Below the pieces are notes generated by a model. That model worked only from the letters and a program-made list of their open reading frames with translations. It was not told the origin of the DNA and did not search any database. Of a stretch of DNA of 64,000 bases, positions 1 through 9,396 are shown piece after piece. The translations under genes were made by a program, and so were the position numbers. Source of the stretch: a virus; IMG/VR virus record IMGVR_UViG_3300033141_003979, positions 45,771-109,770 of that record. One strand, given 5' to 3'. Positions within the stretch are counted from its first letter, which is position 1; the number at the start of each line of letters is the position of its first letter.

Positions 1-1651
1 CCATATTTTCCCCTGCATTCAATTCAAGCCGTTCAGCATCACCAGCATTCGCTATTACCCCAGTCCCTGTCCAATGCCAAGCAAATGTACGTACATTTGT
101 CTCAGTCACAGCTGTAACATGTCCCCAACAAGTATCCCCAGGTATTGCAGGTGAAGGAGATGGGGATATTGAAGGGCTAACTGAAGGCGATAAAGATGGA
201 CTCAATGACGGTGATATACTAGGTGAAATGCTCGGGCTGATTGAGGCTGAAGGACTATATGATGCAGAGATACTTAGTGAAATGCTCAAGCTTATTGATG
301 GGCTTATACTCGCACTTGGACTGATTGAAGGACTTAGGCTTGCACTCAGACTCGGCGATAAAGATGGTGAAATTGAAGCTGAAGGAGTAGATGGAGAATA
401 TGATGGGCTTATACTTGCCGATGGACTATATGATGCCGATGGAGACGAAGAAATCGAAGCCGAAATCGAAGCCGAAGGGGTATCTGGTGATGGACTTGGT
501 GATGGTGAAATCGATGGACTAATTGATGGTGAAATTGACAAACTAATTGATGGTGAAATGCTTGCAGATGGGCTTAATGATGGACTGATTGATGCCGACA
601 ATGACGGGCTTTCTTCCACAAACTCACTTGCCCCTACATCCCATCTAGCATCCGTACCAGCAGGCCTGGCATTTCCTTCTATACTAAAAGCATAAAGTGG
701 ATCAGGGGTAGTAAAGAAATTCATAGGGTTCCATGTGCCAGAAACATCATTAACTGGCGACATGCCGCAATTGCCCTCACCTAAATTATCGACACCATCC
801 CTAGTAGATAGACTGGCCGTAGCTAAGTAATCAGCATCTAGTGAGGCGTCCAAATCCAAACTGTTATCCCATGCAGTAGGAATTCCTCCAGCATCTAAGT
901 CCGCTGTATCATCGTCAGCAGCGTTCCAATCCGAAGGTACATCAATATCAACAGCAGGAAATACATCTCCCCCTATGTCCATTCCATAGCAACTAAAAAT
1001 AATACCTGTGCCATCTGTTAGAGAAGAATAAAATCCTGCACCACAATCTGCCCCAGTACAACAAATACAGCCCATTGTATATCCTGCGGCCGGAGAGAAT
1101 CTAAAAGCAAGATCCTCATGCCCATAGGAGATACAAGCATAGGCCATACTGTCTTCACCAAACATCCGAAACCCCTGCGGATTTCCACCAGAAGAAACTC
1201 CATCATAGGCAATACAATGTATAAAAAACACGAAGTCTGCGTCTTCACATCTGAAAATATGAGCACCTGTCGAACCAGTATAACTAGCACTTATTTTAAC
1301 AATTCTACTATAGAAATCCTTAACTTCAAAAACAAAAACATTTGCTCCTGTATAAACAAACGTAGCTCCAGTTGCTACAGTACCAGCAAAAGGAGTAGCA
1401 CAACTTGGTGAGGATTGAATCTTTCTATAGTGTGTTGCATCTACAATAGCATCTTGGAGTGCGACAGAATCATCATGTACTTGGCTATCATAGCAGTCGA
1501 GCACAAGAATACCAAGACCGGTGATATCTACATCTGTATCAGCTTCCCAAGTGCCTAAAACACTATAATCTGGATCTCCAGCGCCAGGCAACGAACCGTT
1601 GCCTCCAGAATCATAGGTTCAAAGATATGGTGCTTGATCCCAACAAGCCAT
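1..1651 (-). CDS. Beta-helix adhesin/tail-fibre protein with Ser-Pro linker (3' end beyond window)
   Basis: The reading frame is open from 1618 to the window edge. A first domain of about 330 residues is rich in Gly/Asp and ends in RWDVGASEFV, which resembles the DIGA-E-F signature closing many right-handed parallel beta-helix (choice-of-anchor Q type) proteins. A long Ser-Pro-Ile linker follows, then the start of a second domain (around GDTCWGH). The best start is the ATG at 1651, which overlaps the stop of the upstream gene (TAATG), but an in-frame TGA lies at codon 11 (1619-1621). Alternatives are a TTG start at 1591, which has GGAGG 10 bases upstream, readthrough, or a sequence error. The fold and position suggest a host-binding surface protein; the role is inferred. 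Confidence 0.6.
148..612 (-). repeat. Ser-Pro-rich low-complexity repeat inside the adhesin gene
   Basis: About 155 codons encode tandem variants of the five-residue unit S-[ILAV]-S-P-S, with occasional Y or T. Third-position variation between units shows that the protein repeat is kept while the DNA has diverged. It separates two globular domains and probably works as an extended, stiff spacer. The acidic ORF on the opposite strand is only its complement. Confidence 0.85.
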
Positions 1652-2349
1652 TAGCTAATAAGCCCCTTTTTTGGTTCTAACATATTCAGCCCATCAAAAG
1701 CGCTAACAATGCGACCCTTAAGTTTATCCCAGAAATCAGTCTTACCAAGAGATCTGGACACCGCAGGAGTATAAACATCGTGCCTGTCAAACATCCTTAC
1801 GGTGTTGACCCCTAGTGTGTCTAAATCAGCAAGGGGCACACAGAACCTACGTTTTTTAATAATATCCGTTGGATTCGCACCAATATCCCACGATCCCGTT
1901 ATATCGTAGTAAGGCTCGCATAAGGCTTCTATCTTTGGACGATCTAAGTCGGTCACGGGGACAATTAAAAAATGCCTTCTTTCTAGATTGGTCCACCCAT
2001 GACCCTCTGCTTTATGAGCAATAATATCTCCGGGTCGTGGCCTTTTGTCGGTCTTCATATCTTCGTGAACAGAATATAGGTTAGGGTCAAATCCTGTTGG
2101 ATAATCAATACTTTTGCTAACAAGTTTATTTATAAGGACAGAACCAGCTTTAGCAATATCTGGCGTTAATTTGTTATAGGGGCCGTTCGCATAGCCTTTG
2201 CCATCAGCGCATGGAAAGTTCTTGTCGTAATAATATGGCTCGCCATTCCAGCCATGAGCGACAACAGGGAAATGATCTGTCAGGCTTTTCTCCTTCATAA
2301 GATAACGATTTTTATAGTAAGCAAATAAAGCTAATTCAAAGTTAGCCAT
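1651..2349 (-). CDS. Conserved-looking phage protein of unknown function (232 aa)
   Basis: I do not recognise a family. The protein has no signal peptide or membrane segment and is rich in aromatic and charged residues. Its middle (about 85-135) contains PRPGDIIAHK and HGWTNLERRHF, suggesting a small beta-rich enzyme-like or binding fold. The ATG is preceded by AGAGAGGA. It lies between the giant exported protein and the beta-helix adhesin, and its stop overlaps the adhesin start (TAATG), suggesting translational coupling and a shared role in the particle surface. Confidence 0.75.
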   Translation of the reverse strand: MANFELALFAYYKNRYLMKEKSLTDHFPVVAHGWNGEPYYYDKNFPCADGKGYANGPYNKLTPDIAKAGSVLINKLVSKSIDYPTGFDPNLYSVHEDMKTDKRPRPGDIIAHKAEGHGWTNLERRHFLIVPVTDLDRPKIEALCEPYYDITGSWDIGANPTDIIKKRRFCVPLADLDTLGVNTVRMFDRHDVYTPAVSRSLGKTDFWDKLKGRIVSAFDGLNMLEPKKGLIS

Positions 2350-2368
2350 CAGTCCTCTCTTCTATAAA

Positions 2369-5300
2369 TTAAGGAGTCAAAATCATAACAACTGTATCTT
2401 CATAATCTGCCCCTAACAAAGCCGTCAAATTCTGAATATAAAACATGTCCTTGTAATCATAGTCTTCAAATTTCCAAGGAAGATAATTTACCATATCTTC
2501 AAACAATTCATCTTGAATGTAAATTTTGGCTTGAAACATATCGGCAGCTAAAGCAGGCGAACTACTATCTATTTCATTAGATCCAACAATTACAGCATGA
2601 CTAAAATCACCCATGTACCACCAAGGATTATACTTTTCGACTGAGGCCATAAAGTCACTGACGATATCAGACGCATTACTCTGTATAGTAGCCCCTAGTT
2701 CTGGGATTATTGGGTCAAACCCATGTAGCCTGAATGGGGCTTTGGCTACCCACGAAGAATAGGACTGTGTACTATCGATATCGTGTACTTGCCTAAAATC
2801 ATTAGTTGCTGTCAGATTACCCTCAGCAGGCATCGGAGAAAGCCCTTGACTATATCCCCAATCTTCCCAATCTGTATAGTTATCGTCTGTACCAGGATGC
2901 GCTGCTCTTGCAAAATTAACCCAACCAGTAGCCGCATCATTACAAGTTGTAAACCAAGCAGTAATCATATCATCATAGTAGCCCTGAACCTCTGCTTCCG
3001 TGGCCGCATCTCCCCGATAATTTGCCATTTCTATCATCGCATACATAGCAGCAACTTGCTTGACGGGGTGGAAATTACCAGACGTCCAAGTAACCCACTC
3101 AAAGAAGCCACTATCAGCTTCCCAGGTATGGTTTGCGTCATTGTCAAATAAAGCGTACATAGTATCGACTACAAAATCCCAGACATCTCCACCCCCTAAT
3201 GCCTCATCCAGCTTGGCCCAGTCATCGCTTCTTTGGCAGTATTTATAAAGCCCATAAATTCTATCAGCTATATCATTCCTATTTGACCAACGCCAGCGGC
3301 GATAAGGAGATGTATTGTTACAAGTAGTTTCAAGGGAATGAGTATCATAATCAAGACAACCCCAGACATAGGCATATAAGTTACTGTCTAAAATATAGGT
3401 ATCAACCAAATTACTCAAATATAATATTGTATTTGCCTTCAGGGGCTCTTCAAGATATGGGAGTGCATCTGAAAGTGTCCTTAAAACTTCTCCATCTTTC
3501 CAAAATACTTCCTCGGGTGCAGTTGAACTTTGAGCCCAAAACATTTGCGTAGCCGGATCTAAGTGTGCATCATCATCGACTATATCCTGTACCACTGCGT
3601 TAAGAAGTGTTTTCACATTATTTCTTGACAAACCTAAGTCTGGCGGTGCCACAAACAAATCTAGAGGATCATAGGTATTGCTTGCTTCTGGTGATTCATG
3701 AGTCAAGCAGAACAGATGCCCCCAGCTTACCCAAAAAACTTCATTTCCGGCAACCACTACAGGGCTAACAGAATCATTTGCTCCCCCGATACCGCCAGTT
3801 GTCGAACATCCGAAGCGAGTAAAGAATTTATGCATTCCATCTGGATAAATAGTGGTTGGTGTACTGTCTATCAAAAGAGGTTTTCTGTGAGTACCGAATC
3901 CATCCCCATAAACAGTTGTGTTAAGTGCCGGTGTCTCAATATCATAGTATCCTATATCTTCACTTAGAGTCTGATAAAACCTATCATTTACCAGCGTGTA
4001 ACGACCTATCTCATCTGGCCTCATTACAAACGTAGGACTATCATCTTCATCAGCAATTTGAATGCAACTTCCATCATCTAAATCTACCTTAACAAGCCTG
4101 TCATCATGATCTAGTGGATCTGTGTAAGCCCCACCATAGGGCACAAAATAGGCATATCCATCATTACTGATTACTGGCGTGTAAAGCCCCCAGTAACCAA
4201 GATAAAGCGGAGTATAGGCTGATCCGCTCCACAAATCTGTTCCGTCTGTAGCGTTGAAATAAAATAACGGTCTACGCTCTCCATAAGCTGTATAATATGT
4301 ATTGTACTCAGAAAGGACAGTTGCAATAGCCTTATACCCGACAGGCTCAGTATCGTATAGAAGTGCGTTTGGTGCATTTTCCCCCACAAAGGAGTAATCA
4401 TTTCCTGGCTTGCGTGTGACAAATATAACTACTTTAGTGCCTCCGTCACCTTTACCATAAACAGCCATTGTGCGTTTTGTGAATACCCCCTTCATTGTAG
4501 CTGTCCATAACTCCGTACCATTTTCCCTCAAGGCATAAGCGGTATTTGCCCCTGACTGAAAAAATATCGCTGATTCTATTGGAGTCGTTTCTACTTCACC
4601 AATAGCAGCCGTACACGATATAGGGCTATCGGCTGGGTAAGTCCATAAAAGAACCCCAGTAGAAAAGTCATAAGCTTTAAAGTTGCCACCAATATTCCCT
4701 ACAAAGACCTTGTTGTTATGCACCGCAGGAGTAACCCAAAGGGAGTCCCCCGTGTCAGCACTCCATATAAGATTACCAGCATCACTCAGACAATAGAGAT
4801 AACCATCTGTCGAGGCAGCTAGAATACGCAGATTATTATCTTTGTCACGATCTACTGTTAATGCACTAGGGAGAGCCCCTCCACAGGGGTAAGACCAATC
4901 AGTTGTCCCGTCGGATGTATCTAAAGCGTAAACTTTACCATTCATCAAACCAATATAAACTACATCACCAACAACTACTGGTTCTGCTTCAATCTCTATT
5001 CTCTCACCCAAGAATCTGCGCCACCTAAGATTTAAGACTCCACTATCTAATTCAAGATCATAAGGGACAAAATAATGCCTATCCATCGAACCACCACGAG
5101 TGGGCCACTCTGGTAGATAGATTTTGTAGGCTACATCATCTGATGTAGCGGCGATGGGAATAGTTATTAGCGCATCTCCATTACTTTCAATAACGTCTGT
5201 GGAATTAATGAGGCCCGTATCTGTGTCCCACTCCTCTAATATAAAATCAGTATCCGCCATACCTGTCATGGTAAAAGTAAGGTTATTAGGATTTGTTGGG

Positions 5301-7549
5301 GTTATTCCAGCAGAACAATCAACAGCCCCTTCCTGTGCCCCTTCATGTAAACACCAACCATAATCATCATTCTGAGCATGTATATATGCTTTACCTTTTG
5401 TTACATTTTTCTGACCTATGCTATCTATCCCAGCCGGATCATCAGCATCAATGGCCACATATCCTCCATGATGAACATCCAAATCTTCTACAAAATTATA
5501 GAAGGCGGCAAGAATAGGCAAATACCCACCAGATACCTTATCTAAATGCTCTCTCCACCAATATGCCCCCATGTAAAATGGCTGATGATGAAGTCCACCA
5601 CCCCATACTAGATTATGCAACCACACCCCATCATTTGCATTTCCGTCGAGCCAATCCCCACGATCATCGCCCGTAGCTGCCGGGTCAATTCCGCTTTCAC
5701 TCATTATAAAAGGTTTGCTTATTTGATCATCTAATATATCTAATGACCACGAAATACTCCAATCGTATAAATCACTCCCACAAATGCTATTGATGGTACA
5801 TTTATCATCAGCCTCGTCGGTATATTCATGAATGTTAACAACATCTAAATTGATACTAGCGACATTATTATCATAATCAGTTTGACGCCAATAGGTTACT
5901 TCCCATACTGAAGTTCCAAGAAGATGTACGTTGGCTGCGGAGTCGATTGATTTCATATAAACGGCGAAGTCATCAGCAGCAGAATACCAATCAGCATCGT
6001 TTGGATGATGCTCATTGCAAAATTCCCAAAGAAATACAGCAGTAGAGTATCCCCAACGAGCAACACAATAACGCCACCACATTTGAATATGCCATTTTGA
6101 CTTAGTAGTTAAAGCTTGGTTATAGCCATCACCTGTATCCGTCCAACTTCCATCATCCTCATCAAGATGTCTAGGAACCCAATCGTTTTTCTCAAAGATA
6201 ACATACTGGAGTTTGACCCCTGCTGCTTCCGCTGCTTCCACCTGTTTATCAAAAAAGAAAGATGGCTTTTGTTCTATAACTCTATGCCTATCTGCGCTTT
6301 CGTAACGCATAATTTCTTGATCATATACTCCATCATCATCTGTATCAGCCTTAATGCTTAACTTAGCTATCCAAACTTCACCATAAGAACAGTTATCAAG
6401 GTAGAAACTCAAATAGTCCCCATACGTGGTGCCATCAGCAACTTGGTGATCAAATGTCACTACTGTTGAGTCCCAATCGGTAGTAGCAATCTCATGCCCA
6501 AAACCACCCAAAGTATTGTTGCCCCGGATAGATTCGTAAAAGAAAGCCCCTGTATAATCACATTTATCATCTCCGGCCGGGAATCCATGAGTCTTTAATG
6601 TAAATCCGTGATCTTCTCCTATATCTACAGGGCCAACTAGACCGACAATTTTATAAATAACTGTCATCTGGTAATCAGGAAAGGTATCTTCTGGACCACC
6701 ATAATCAACAAAATCATGGGAATATCTCGTGTTCTCCCAAGGGCCTGTCCATATACCACAAGCACCATCCGTGACAGTAATATACCAAGACAACTCCATA
6801 TCTGTATATGCTTCTTCAAAGTCCAAGGGCATTTCAAACCCTTCGTTGCCTGAACTTTTATCTACCCGGATATAGTCTGCCCACTGATTACAATAAGCTG
6901 CTTCCGGTCCCATCCACTGGCGGTGAATATTTGCCCCTTTACCATCAAAAGAAGTATAACCAGTTGAAGTTTCCATATCTGCCCCACCTATGGGCCAAAA
7001 AATATCTCCACTCCCACTATACTCAAAATATCGAGTATCGGTTGCAACCTGGATAAAACCCTTTTTAGTTGGTGCTCGTGCTTCAAATGAGCCTGTGGCA
7101 GCAGAGGATGTGCCCCCTACATCTTCAGCAACTATTGAGTATTGCCATGTACCGACCTTATCCGGTTTAAACCGAATTTTGAATGAATCGTCATCTAGTT
7201 TTTCTGTAAGATGATAATTTGATTGAGGGAAGGTCCCAGATACCTCCATGTCACGATAATAAAATCCAGGTACGTCATAAGCGACGGAATCAGGGCCAGT
7301 CATTGTGCAAGTAACAGTTACTCCTTCCTCTGGAGTCACATTTTCTGGCTGGCTACCATCTTCAACATAAACCTCATAAGGATTATCAAATGTTCCTGTG
7401 AGATCAAAAGTAAGCTCATACTTCTCATAACAGTTAACTGGATCTGAGTTCTCCGTTACGTTTGAGATAACAGGCACAGCTCCCCAAGCTAATGTTGGAA
7501 ACAACATTAGAAATGCAAATATAAATATCTTTTTCATCAGTTTTTTCAA
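2369..7549 (-). CDS. Giant exported protein: DUF5060-like, GH clan A-like barrel, PQQ-type propeller, helical C-terminus
   Basis: 1726 residues. Residues 1-24 form a Sec signal peptide (basic start, hydrophobic core, AWG-A cleavage site). Residues 25-160 resemble the DUF5060 beta domain found before glycoside hydrolases. Residues 170-700 look like a TIM-barrel hydrolase: WEFCNEH (candidate acid/base Glu513) and IMSESG (candidate nucleophile Glu618) sit as in clan GH-A enzymes. Residues 840-1310 contain PQQ/BamB-like propeller blades (GKVYALDTSDGTTDW and relatives). The last ~400 residues are helical and Trp/Tyr-rich, perhaps an alpha/alpha toroid. The start is TTG 7549 or ATG 7537. It could be a depolymerase acting on host polysaccharide, but a Sec signal is odd for a virion protein. 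The function is inferred from motifs. Confidence 0.75.
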   Translation of the reverse strand: MKKLMKKIFIFAFLMLFPTLAWGAVPVISNVTENSDPVNCYEKYELTFDLTGTFDNPYEVYVEDGSQPENVTPEEGVTVTCTMTGPDSVAYDVPGFYYRDMEVSGTFPQSNYHLTEKLDDDSFKIRFKPDKVGTWQYSIVAEDVGGTSSAATGSFEARAPTKKGFIQVATDTRYFEYSGSGDIFWPIGGADMETSTGYTSFDGKGANIHRQWMGPEAAYCNQWADYIRVDKSSGNEGFEMPLDFEEAYTDMELSWYITVTDGACGIWTGPWENTRYSHDFVDYGGPEDTFPDYQMTVIYKIVGLVGPVDIGEDHGFTLKTHGFPAGDDKCDYTGAFFYESIRGNNTLGGFGHEIATTDWDSTVVTFDHQVADGTTYGDYLSFYLDNCSYGEVWIAKLSIKADTDDDGVYDQEIMRYESADRHRVIEQKPSFFFDKQVEAAEAAGVKLQYVIFEKNDWVPRHLDEDDGSWTDTGDGYNQALTTKSKWHIQMWWRYCVARWGYSTAVFLWEFCNEHHPNDADWYSAADDFAVYMKSIDSAANVHLLGTSVWEVTYWRQTDYDNNVASINLDVVNIHEYTDEADDKCTINSICGSDLYDWSISWSLDILDDQISKPFIMSESGIDPAATGDDRGDWLDGNANDGVWLHNLVWGGGLHHQPFYMGAYWWREHLDKVSGGYLPILAAFYNFVEDLDVHHGGYVAIDADDPAGIDSIGQKNVTKGKAYIHAQNDDYGWCLHEGAQEGAVDCSAGITPTNPNNLTFTMTGMADTDFILEEWDTDTGLINSTDVIESNGDALITIPIAATSDDVAYKIYLPEWPTRGGSMDRHYFVPYDLELDSGVLNLRWRRFLGERIEIEAEPVVVGDVVYIGLMNGKVYALDTSDGTTDWSYPCGGALPSALTVDRDKDNNLRILAASTDGYLYCLSDAGNLIWSADTGDSLWVTPAVHNNKVFVGNIGGNFKAYDFSTGVLLWTYPADSPISCTAAIGEVETTPIESAIFFQSGANTAYALRENGTELWTATMKGVFTKRTMAVYGKGDGGTKVVIFVTRKPGNDYSFVGENAPNALLYDTEPVGYKAIATVLSEYNTYYTAYGERRPLFYFNATDGTDLWSGSAYTPLYLGYWGLYTPVISNDGYAYFVPYGGAYTDPLDHDDRLVKVDLDDGSCIQIADEDDSPTFVMRPDEIGRYTLVNDRFYQTLSEDIGYYDIETPALNTTVYGDGFGTHRKPLLIDSTPTTIYPDGMHKFFTRFGCSTTGGIGGANDSVSPVVVAGNEVFWVSWGHLFCLTHESPEASNTYDPLDLFVAPPDLGLSRNNVKTLLNAVVQDIVDDDAHLDPATQMFWAQSSTAPEEVFWKDGEVLRTLSDALPYLEEPLKANTILYLSNLVDTYILDSNLYAYVWGCLDYDTHSLETTCNNTSPYRRWRWSNRNDIADRIYGLYKYCQRSDDWAKLDEALGGGDVWDFVVDTMYALFDNDANHTWEADSGFFEWVTWTSGNFHPVKQVAAMYAMIEMANYRGDAATEAEVQGYYDDMITAWFTTCNDAATGWVNFARAAHPGTDDNYTDWEDWGYSQGLSPMPAEGNLTATNDFRQVHDIDSTQSYSSWVAKAPFRLHGFDPIIPELGATIQSNASDIVSDFMASVEKYNPWWYMGDFSHAVIVGSNEIDSSSPALAADMFQAKIYIQDELFEDMVNYLPWKFEDYDYKDMFYIQNLTALLGADYEDTVVMILTP

Positions 7550-7553
7550 ATCT

Positions 7554-8249
7554 CTAATCCGTCAAATCAAGTGTACTTTCTTCTGCCCTATCTCCATCCG
7601 ATCCCACATTAAGTTGGATCAGCATATTTTTCCCGTCTCCAATATTCCTATAAGTAATATCCCAATCCTCTGCCCCATTCTTTACCACACTTGTCTTGCC
7701 TGCAATGAAGGCAGAAAAAAGCCTCATCAAATCACTGTGAGAATATGTACCTTCAATATCTTCATCCATAAATGCATCTACTACAGTTGCTGTAGTGTCA
7801 AGAAGGTCGGCATCCACAGCATCCCCTCCGAAAGTGCCATCCCCTGTATGAGAAGCACGATTAGCATCCCATATCAATGTCGATGGTGCAGTATTATAAT
7901 CAGGAGCAGTTGTCCATGTCGCACGGGGGCAACCATAACATTGAATGTTTCCTGTTGAACTTTCTGGCATCATTGCTACATAATCGCCATTAGTTTCATC
8001 TGCGTCTATATCAAAAGCATAATACCCATCTTCTAATTCTGTGGGATTTGCATCAGTCACAGCAACCCCTGCCACTCCATCAATACTAACTTCTGCTGTG
8101 ATCTGTGCCGCATCTCCTGCTTTTGCCGTATGGTCTGTTTCATCAAAGCAAAATACTACCCACTTTTGACTGGCTACATTCTTTTCAAGAGCGAAAGAAT
8201 GGGAGCAAAATGCAAAGATTAAAAACAATGCAAAAATTATTCTCTTCAT
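7554..8249 (-). CDS. Putative exported phage structural protein with Ig-like domain (231 aa)
   Basis: Residues 1-20 form a clear signal peptide ending SHSFA. Residues 22-100 resemble the small beta-sandwich often seen in phage tail proteins (DAAQITAEVSIDG, then LEDGYYAFDI). The C-terminal part, with DLMRLFSAFIAGKTS and YRNIGDGKNM, resembles segments shared by many phage tail-associated proteins. It is 4 bases downstream of the connector gene, whose stop lies inside its GAGG ribosome binding site. Family membership is by resemblance only. Confidence 0.65.
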   Translation of the reverse strand: MKRIIFALFLIFAFCSHSFALEKNVASQKWVVFCFDETDHTAKAGDAAQITAEVSIDGVAGVAVTDANPTELEDGYYAFDIDADETNGDYVAMMPESSTGNIQCYGCPRATWTTAPDYNTAPSTLIWDANRASHTGDGTFGGDAVDADLLDTTATVVDAFMDEDIEGTYSHSDLMRLFSAFIAGKTSVVKNGAEDWDITYRNIGDGKNMLIQLNVGSDGDRAEESTLDLTD

Positions 8250-8253
8250 AGTA

Positions 8254-8919
8254 CTACCTCACCATTACATCTACCGTGCGAAATAAATCCAACAATGGCC
8301 GTGCCTCAGGTGGTGGGTTCTTGCTATCTAAAACCCTCGTCGCCTGAATCGTTGCCGCCCATAATTTTATAGCATCCCGAATTGGGGCGGGCACATCAGG
8401 AGGATCAGGCCCATAGCCTGCTACATACCGAATCAAGTACCCTCCATAATCCCGTACCGTATTGGAAGGAGCAGTTACAGACTTCTTCAATACCAGTTTG
8501 CCAGGCGTTCCCTCAGTGATGACATAATAATTGTCCGAATCATATTCTGTCTCAGTATCATCTTCATCTAATGTCGCCACCTTAGTCACAGAGATTAACG
8601 GAGGCTGAGGCAATTTGATCACCATACTTGGCCAATAATCCATCTTCATATCGATGGTCCGGGAGATCAAGGATCTACCAAGATATTCTTCGGTTGCGAC
8701 ACGTGCTGCCATAATGAAACCTTCCAGCAACGAGTCCTCATCAGTCACATCAGCCAATCTGCCAAATTCTTTTAACACACCCAATGTAACAGGTTCAACA
8801 ACAGGGATGGTTGAAACCGACCATACCCTATTGCCATGACCAGGAAGGGCTTTTGTAATCAGCCTTCCAGTCTTCCTATCCAGACCGCCATAGGCTAGTT
8901 GTGCTAAATCAGTTTCCAC
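8254..8919 (-). CDS. Head-tail connector, phiE125 gp8/gp6-like
   Basis: The 221-residue protein follows the pattern of gp6-like connectors: EPVTLGVLKEF near residue 40, LLEGFIMAARVATEEYLGRSL (about 63-83), a hydrophobic PQPPLISVTKV strand, then RYVAGYGPDPPDVPAPIRD followed by a long helix. These proteins form the ring that joins portal and tail. The start is GTG at 8919, directly after AGGAGGAGG. It lies downstream of the capsid gene cluster, as expected. Confidence 0.8.
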   Translation of the reverse strand: METDLAQLAYGGLDRKTGRLITKALPGHGNRVWSVSTIPVVEPVTLGVLKEFGRLADVTDEDSLLEGFIMAARVATEEYLGRSLISRTIDMKMDYWPSMVIKLPQPPLISVTKVATLDEDDTETEYDSDNYYVITEGTPGKLVLKKSVTAPSNTVRDYGGYLIRYVAGYGPDPPDVPAPIRDAIKLWAATIQATRVLDSKNPPPEARPLLDLFRTVDVMVR

Positions 8920-8930
8920 AGCCTCCTCCT

Positions 8931-9371
8931 CTACTTAGCAAGTCCAGCCCTGATCTTTTCCGCTTCCTCTTCTGTCAATCCACTTTGAGCCACTTTGATA
9001 GAAATCCCCAATGCCCTGGCCTTTTTTATGACTTTCTTAGAAGGTATCCCAAGCTCATCAGCCAACTGATAAACCCGCGTTACTGTGGAATTTTCCTCAA
9101 GGCTTTTACCACTTACAGCTTCTGCTTCTTCTTCCGTCTTAGCAGAAACGGTTCCAGCAACTTTATTTTCTGGTACATCCTTAACCATTTTATTCTCAGG
9201 AGCTTCTGGCTCTGCCTTTCTCACTCTGACAATCTCGGCAACCCCCATGTGTCCTATGAAAGCCTTAGCAAGGTCTTCGGTCACATCATATTCTAGATCC
9301 TTCAAAAAATACGTGACAGTAAACCCGTCAAGGCTCCCTTTGTCATCTCGGAGCATTCTAATTCTAGGCAT
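8931..9371 (-). CDS. Small protein with C-terminal IF2_N-like domain (146 aa)
   Basis: The N-terminal 55 residues form a compact unknown domain. A Glu/Lys-rich linker follows. Residues ~97-146 (VYQLADELGIPSKKVIKKA, then GLTEEEAEKI) match the N-terminal helical domain of bacterial translation initiation factor IF-2 (IF2_N type). The gene has a strong AGGAGG site and sits between the connector and the tandem paralogue array. In bacteria IF2_N is a small helical domain; its use next to phage head genes is unexplained. Perhaps it contacts nucleic acid or a host factor. Confidence 0.75.
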   Translation of the reverse strand: MPRIRMLRDDKGSLDGFTVTYFLKDLEYDVTEDLAKAFIGHMGVAEIVRVRKAEPEAPENKMVKDVPENKVAGTVSAKTEEEAEAVSGKSLEENSTVTRVYQLADELGIPSKKVIKKARALGISIKVAQSGLTEEEAEKIRAGLAK

Positions 9372-9396
9372 AACAAACCTCCTATCAAATTAAAAG

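Noticed and set aside
228-695. Plus-strand 155-codon acidic repeat ORF
   Set aside because: It is the complement of the Ser-Pro repeat; the minus frame is continuous with a folded domain and has the coding-strand context of the whole left arm.
1619-1621. TGA recoding (alternative genetic code)
   Set aside because: TGA is the stop of many clear genes here (minor head protein, portal, terminase large, Rad50-like, primase neighbours), so a genome-wide reassignment is excluded.
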